Assembly (NCBI GenBank): GCA_903813345.2
Contig: CAIIXF020000011.1
Location: forward strand, 21,995,754-22,059,753
Length of the DNA stretch: 64,000 nt
Direction: 5' to 3'
From: Owenia fusiformis
Lineage: Eukaryota; Annelida; Polychaeta; Sabellida; Oweniidae
The stretch's first letter is position 1. Every line of letters begins with the position of its first letter. Under the pieces are notes generated by a model that had not been told where the DNA came from, did not search any database, and worked only from the letters and a program-made list of their open reading frames with translations. Both the position numbers and the translations under genes were made by a program. Below, in pieces: positions 62,899-64,000 of this stretch.

Positions 62899-64000
62899 GT
62901 AAGTTTGATTTGATTCATATGGATAGCTCTATCAGTACAAAAAACTGGTCTTCCTAGACATGCTACAGGCGCGGTGATATGTTACAAGTATTTACAATAT
63001 TCACAATTAATATAAATGTTACCTATGAACAATTTTTGCATTCAGAATTCTAGAGTTTCAATGTTGAACATTGAAAGTTTTGAAAATATTTGATACAATT
63101 ATGGATAGTTGTATTATTGTAGTACTAAAATAGAAAATAGATGTTTGGGAAAACACAGATGGACTTCTAAAAAACAATTAAAGTGTCTCACATATTCAAT
63201 CAAAATTTGCCATGCAAACATGTTAGTCTACTTTACTGGCCCCCTTGCTGTAACAAGGAACACAAAACACATTAAAATGTAAACATAAACCAATTAGTCA
63301 GACGATCACTTCACTATGAAAGTTAGGGGTGTTCAAGGCAAATGTGTATTAGCAGAATACGCTGTGTGCATGGACTAACACAATGTCAGTGGTCATTTAC
63401 TGTGTCAACTTAGTAACCCTTGCATATCGTGCTCACTCAAGTATTGAATAATCTTTTTTATGATCTAAATGTTTGTGGTTTATAAAAAAATGTGATATAT
63501 TTTTTTTTAGTTGGAAATACATTAATAAATATATTCATCCAAACAGCACTAGAATGCGGGAAGAAAGAGCAATGGTGACAAAATGCAGACCGAATTTTCC
63601 GTAAGGGTTTCAAACATTTCTGGACACAATCATACATGTACTTCATGTGTACTGTTATTTTTAGTGCTGTATTTATAGATATAATTTCATGTATTAAAAT
63701 CATATTTTCCAGCAATGACTTCAAATTCGGAACCACCCCCATATCACATTTTCTTCAATAACTCCAAACATGTGTAAACATTGACCATGTGCATATAAAT
63801 TCAGATTTCACGAGCTCTTTCCTATTCGAGTACCTCATACACCCCTGCATGGATTTGAGTTGGATTCGCCTTTTATACGTGAGCCGGTACACATCGCAAA
63901 CGCTGATTGGATAAAGATTGCGAGAATCTTTAAATATGCAGAACTGAATTATTGTCCGTTTGATAGTTGGCTATTGATACTGATAGACTCAACTCTGACT
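62899..64000. other. Intron after module 27 (open at window edge)
   Basis: AT-rich, no gene or clear repeat recognised. The minus-strand open frame at 63458-63742 has no supporting feature. Confidence 0.45.

Overview
The window looks like nuclear DNA of an AT-rich invertebrate genome, most likely a mollusc and probably a bivalve. It has long introns with GT...AG borders, a rhamnose-binding-lectin (SUEL) domain joined to many short Cys-rich EB/EGF-like modules, TRIM genes with an NHL-like propeller, a DIRS-type retrotransposon, and many hairpin or central-array repeats of the kind described from bivalves. The species assignment is inference; no rRNA, tRNA or CRISPR was seen.

One large gene on the + strand frames the window. 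It starts with a signal peptide (1096), continues with a two-exon SUEL lectin domain (7163-7924) and a Thr/Pro linker, and then has 27 EB-like six-Cys modules, each on its own exon. All module exons are in phase 1-1 and 18 of the 27 are exactly 123 nt. The last module seen ends at 62898 and the gene probably runs past the right edge. About 1258 residues are encoded here. At four places the 3' splice site and the start of the next exon have been copied in tandem just upstream of the real exon: a ~107-bp unit x19, a 91-bp unit x21, a 66-bp unit x5, and a cluster of decayed copies.

Two of its introns hold other genes on the opposite strand. The intron 20480-32833 holds two tandem single-exon TRIM genes (RING, two B-boxes, coiled coil, NHL-like propeller; about 91% identical). 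Their differences are crowded into the propeller, and the downstream copy carries a hAT-type MITE whose empty site is visible in the other copy. The intron 44814-62775 holds a LINE remnant, a nearly complete DIRS element (45854-51426) with inverted terminal repeats and an internal complementary region, and two tandem three-exon genes (about 55.06-56.8 kb and 57.4-60.5 kb). These two genes encode secreted Ser/Asp/Glu-rich proteins with a shared signal peptide and different mature parts. One of them is organised as acidic repeats separated by tetrabasic sites, like a prohormone.

The remainder is intron filled with repeats: mariner remnants, hairpin MITEs, a dispersed 'gtcaccacc' element with a central tandem array, and several minisatellites. 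The lectin/EB protein is plausibly a secreted or surface recognition protein, and the TRIM proteins intracellular E3 ligases. The acidic peptides could be phosphoproteins of the shell, byssus or mucus. These roles are inferred from domain families and not shown by the sequence.
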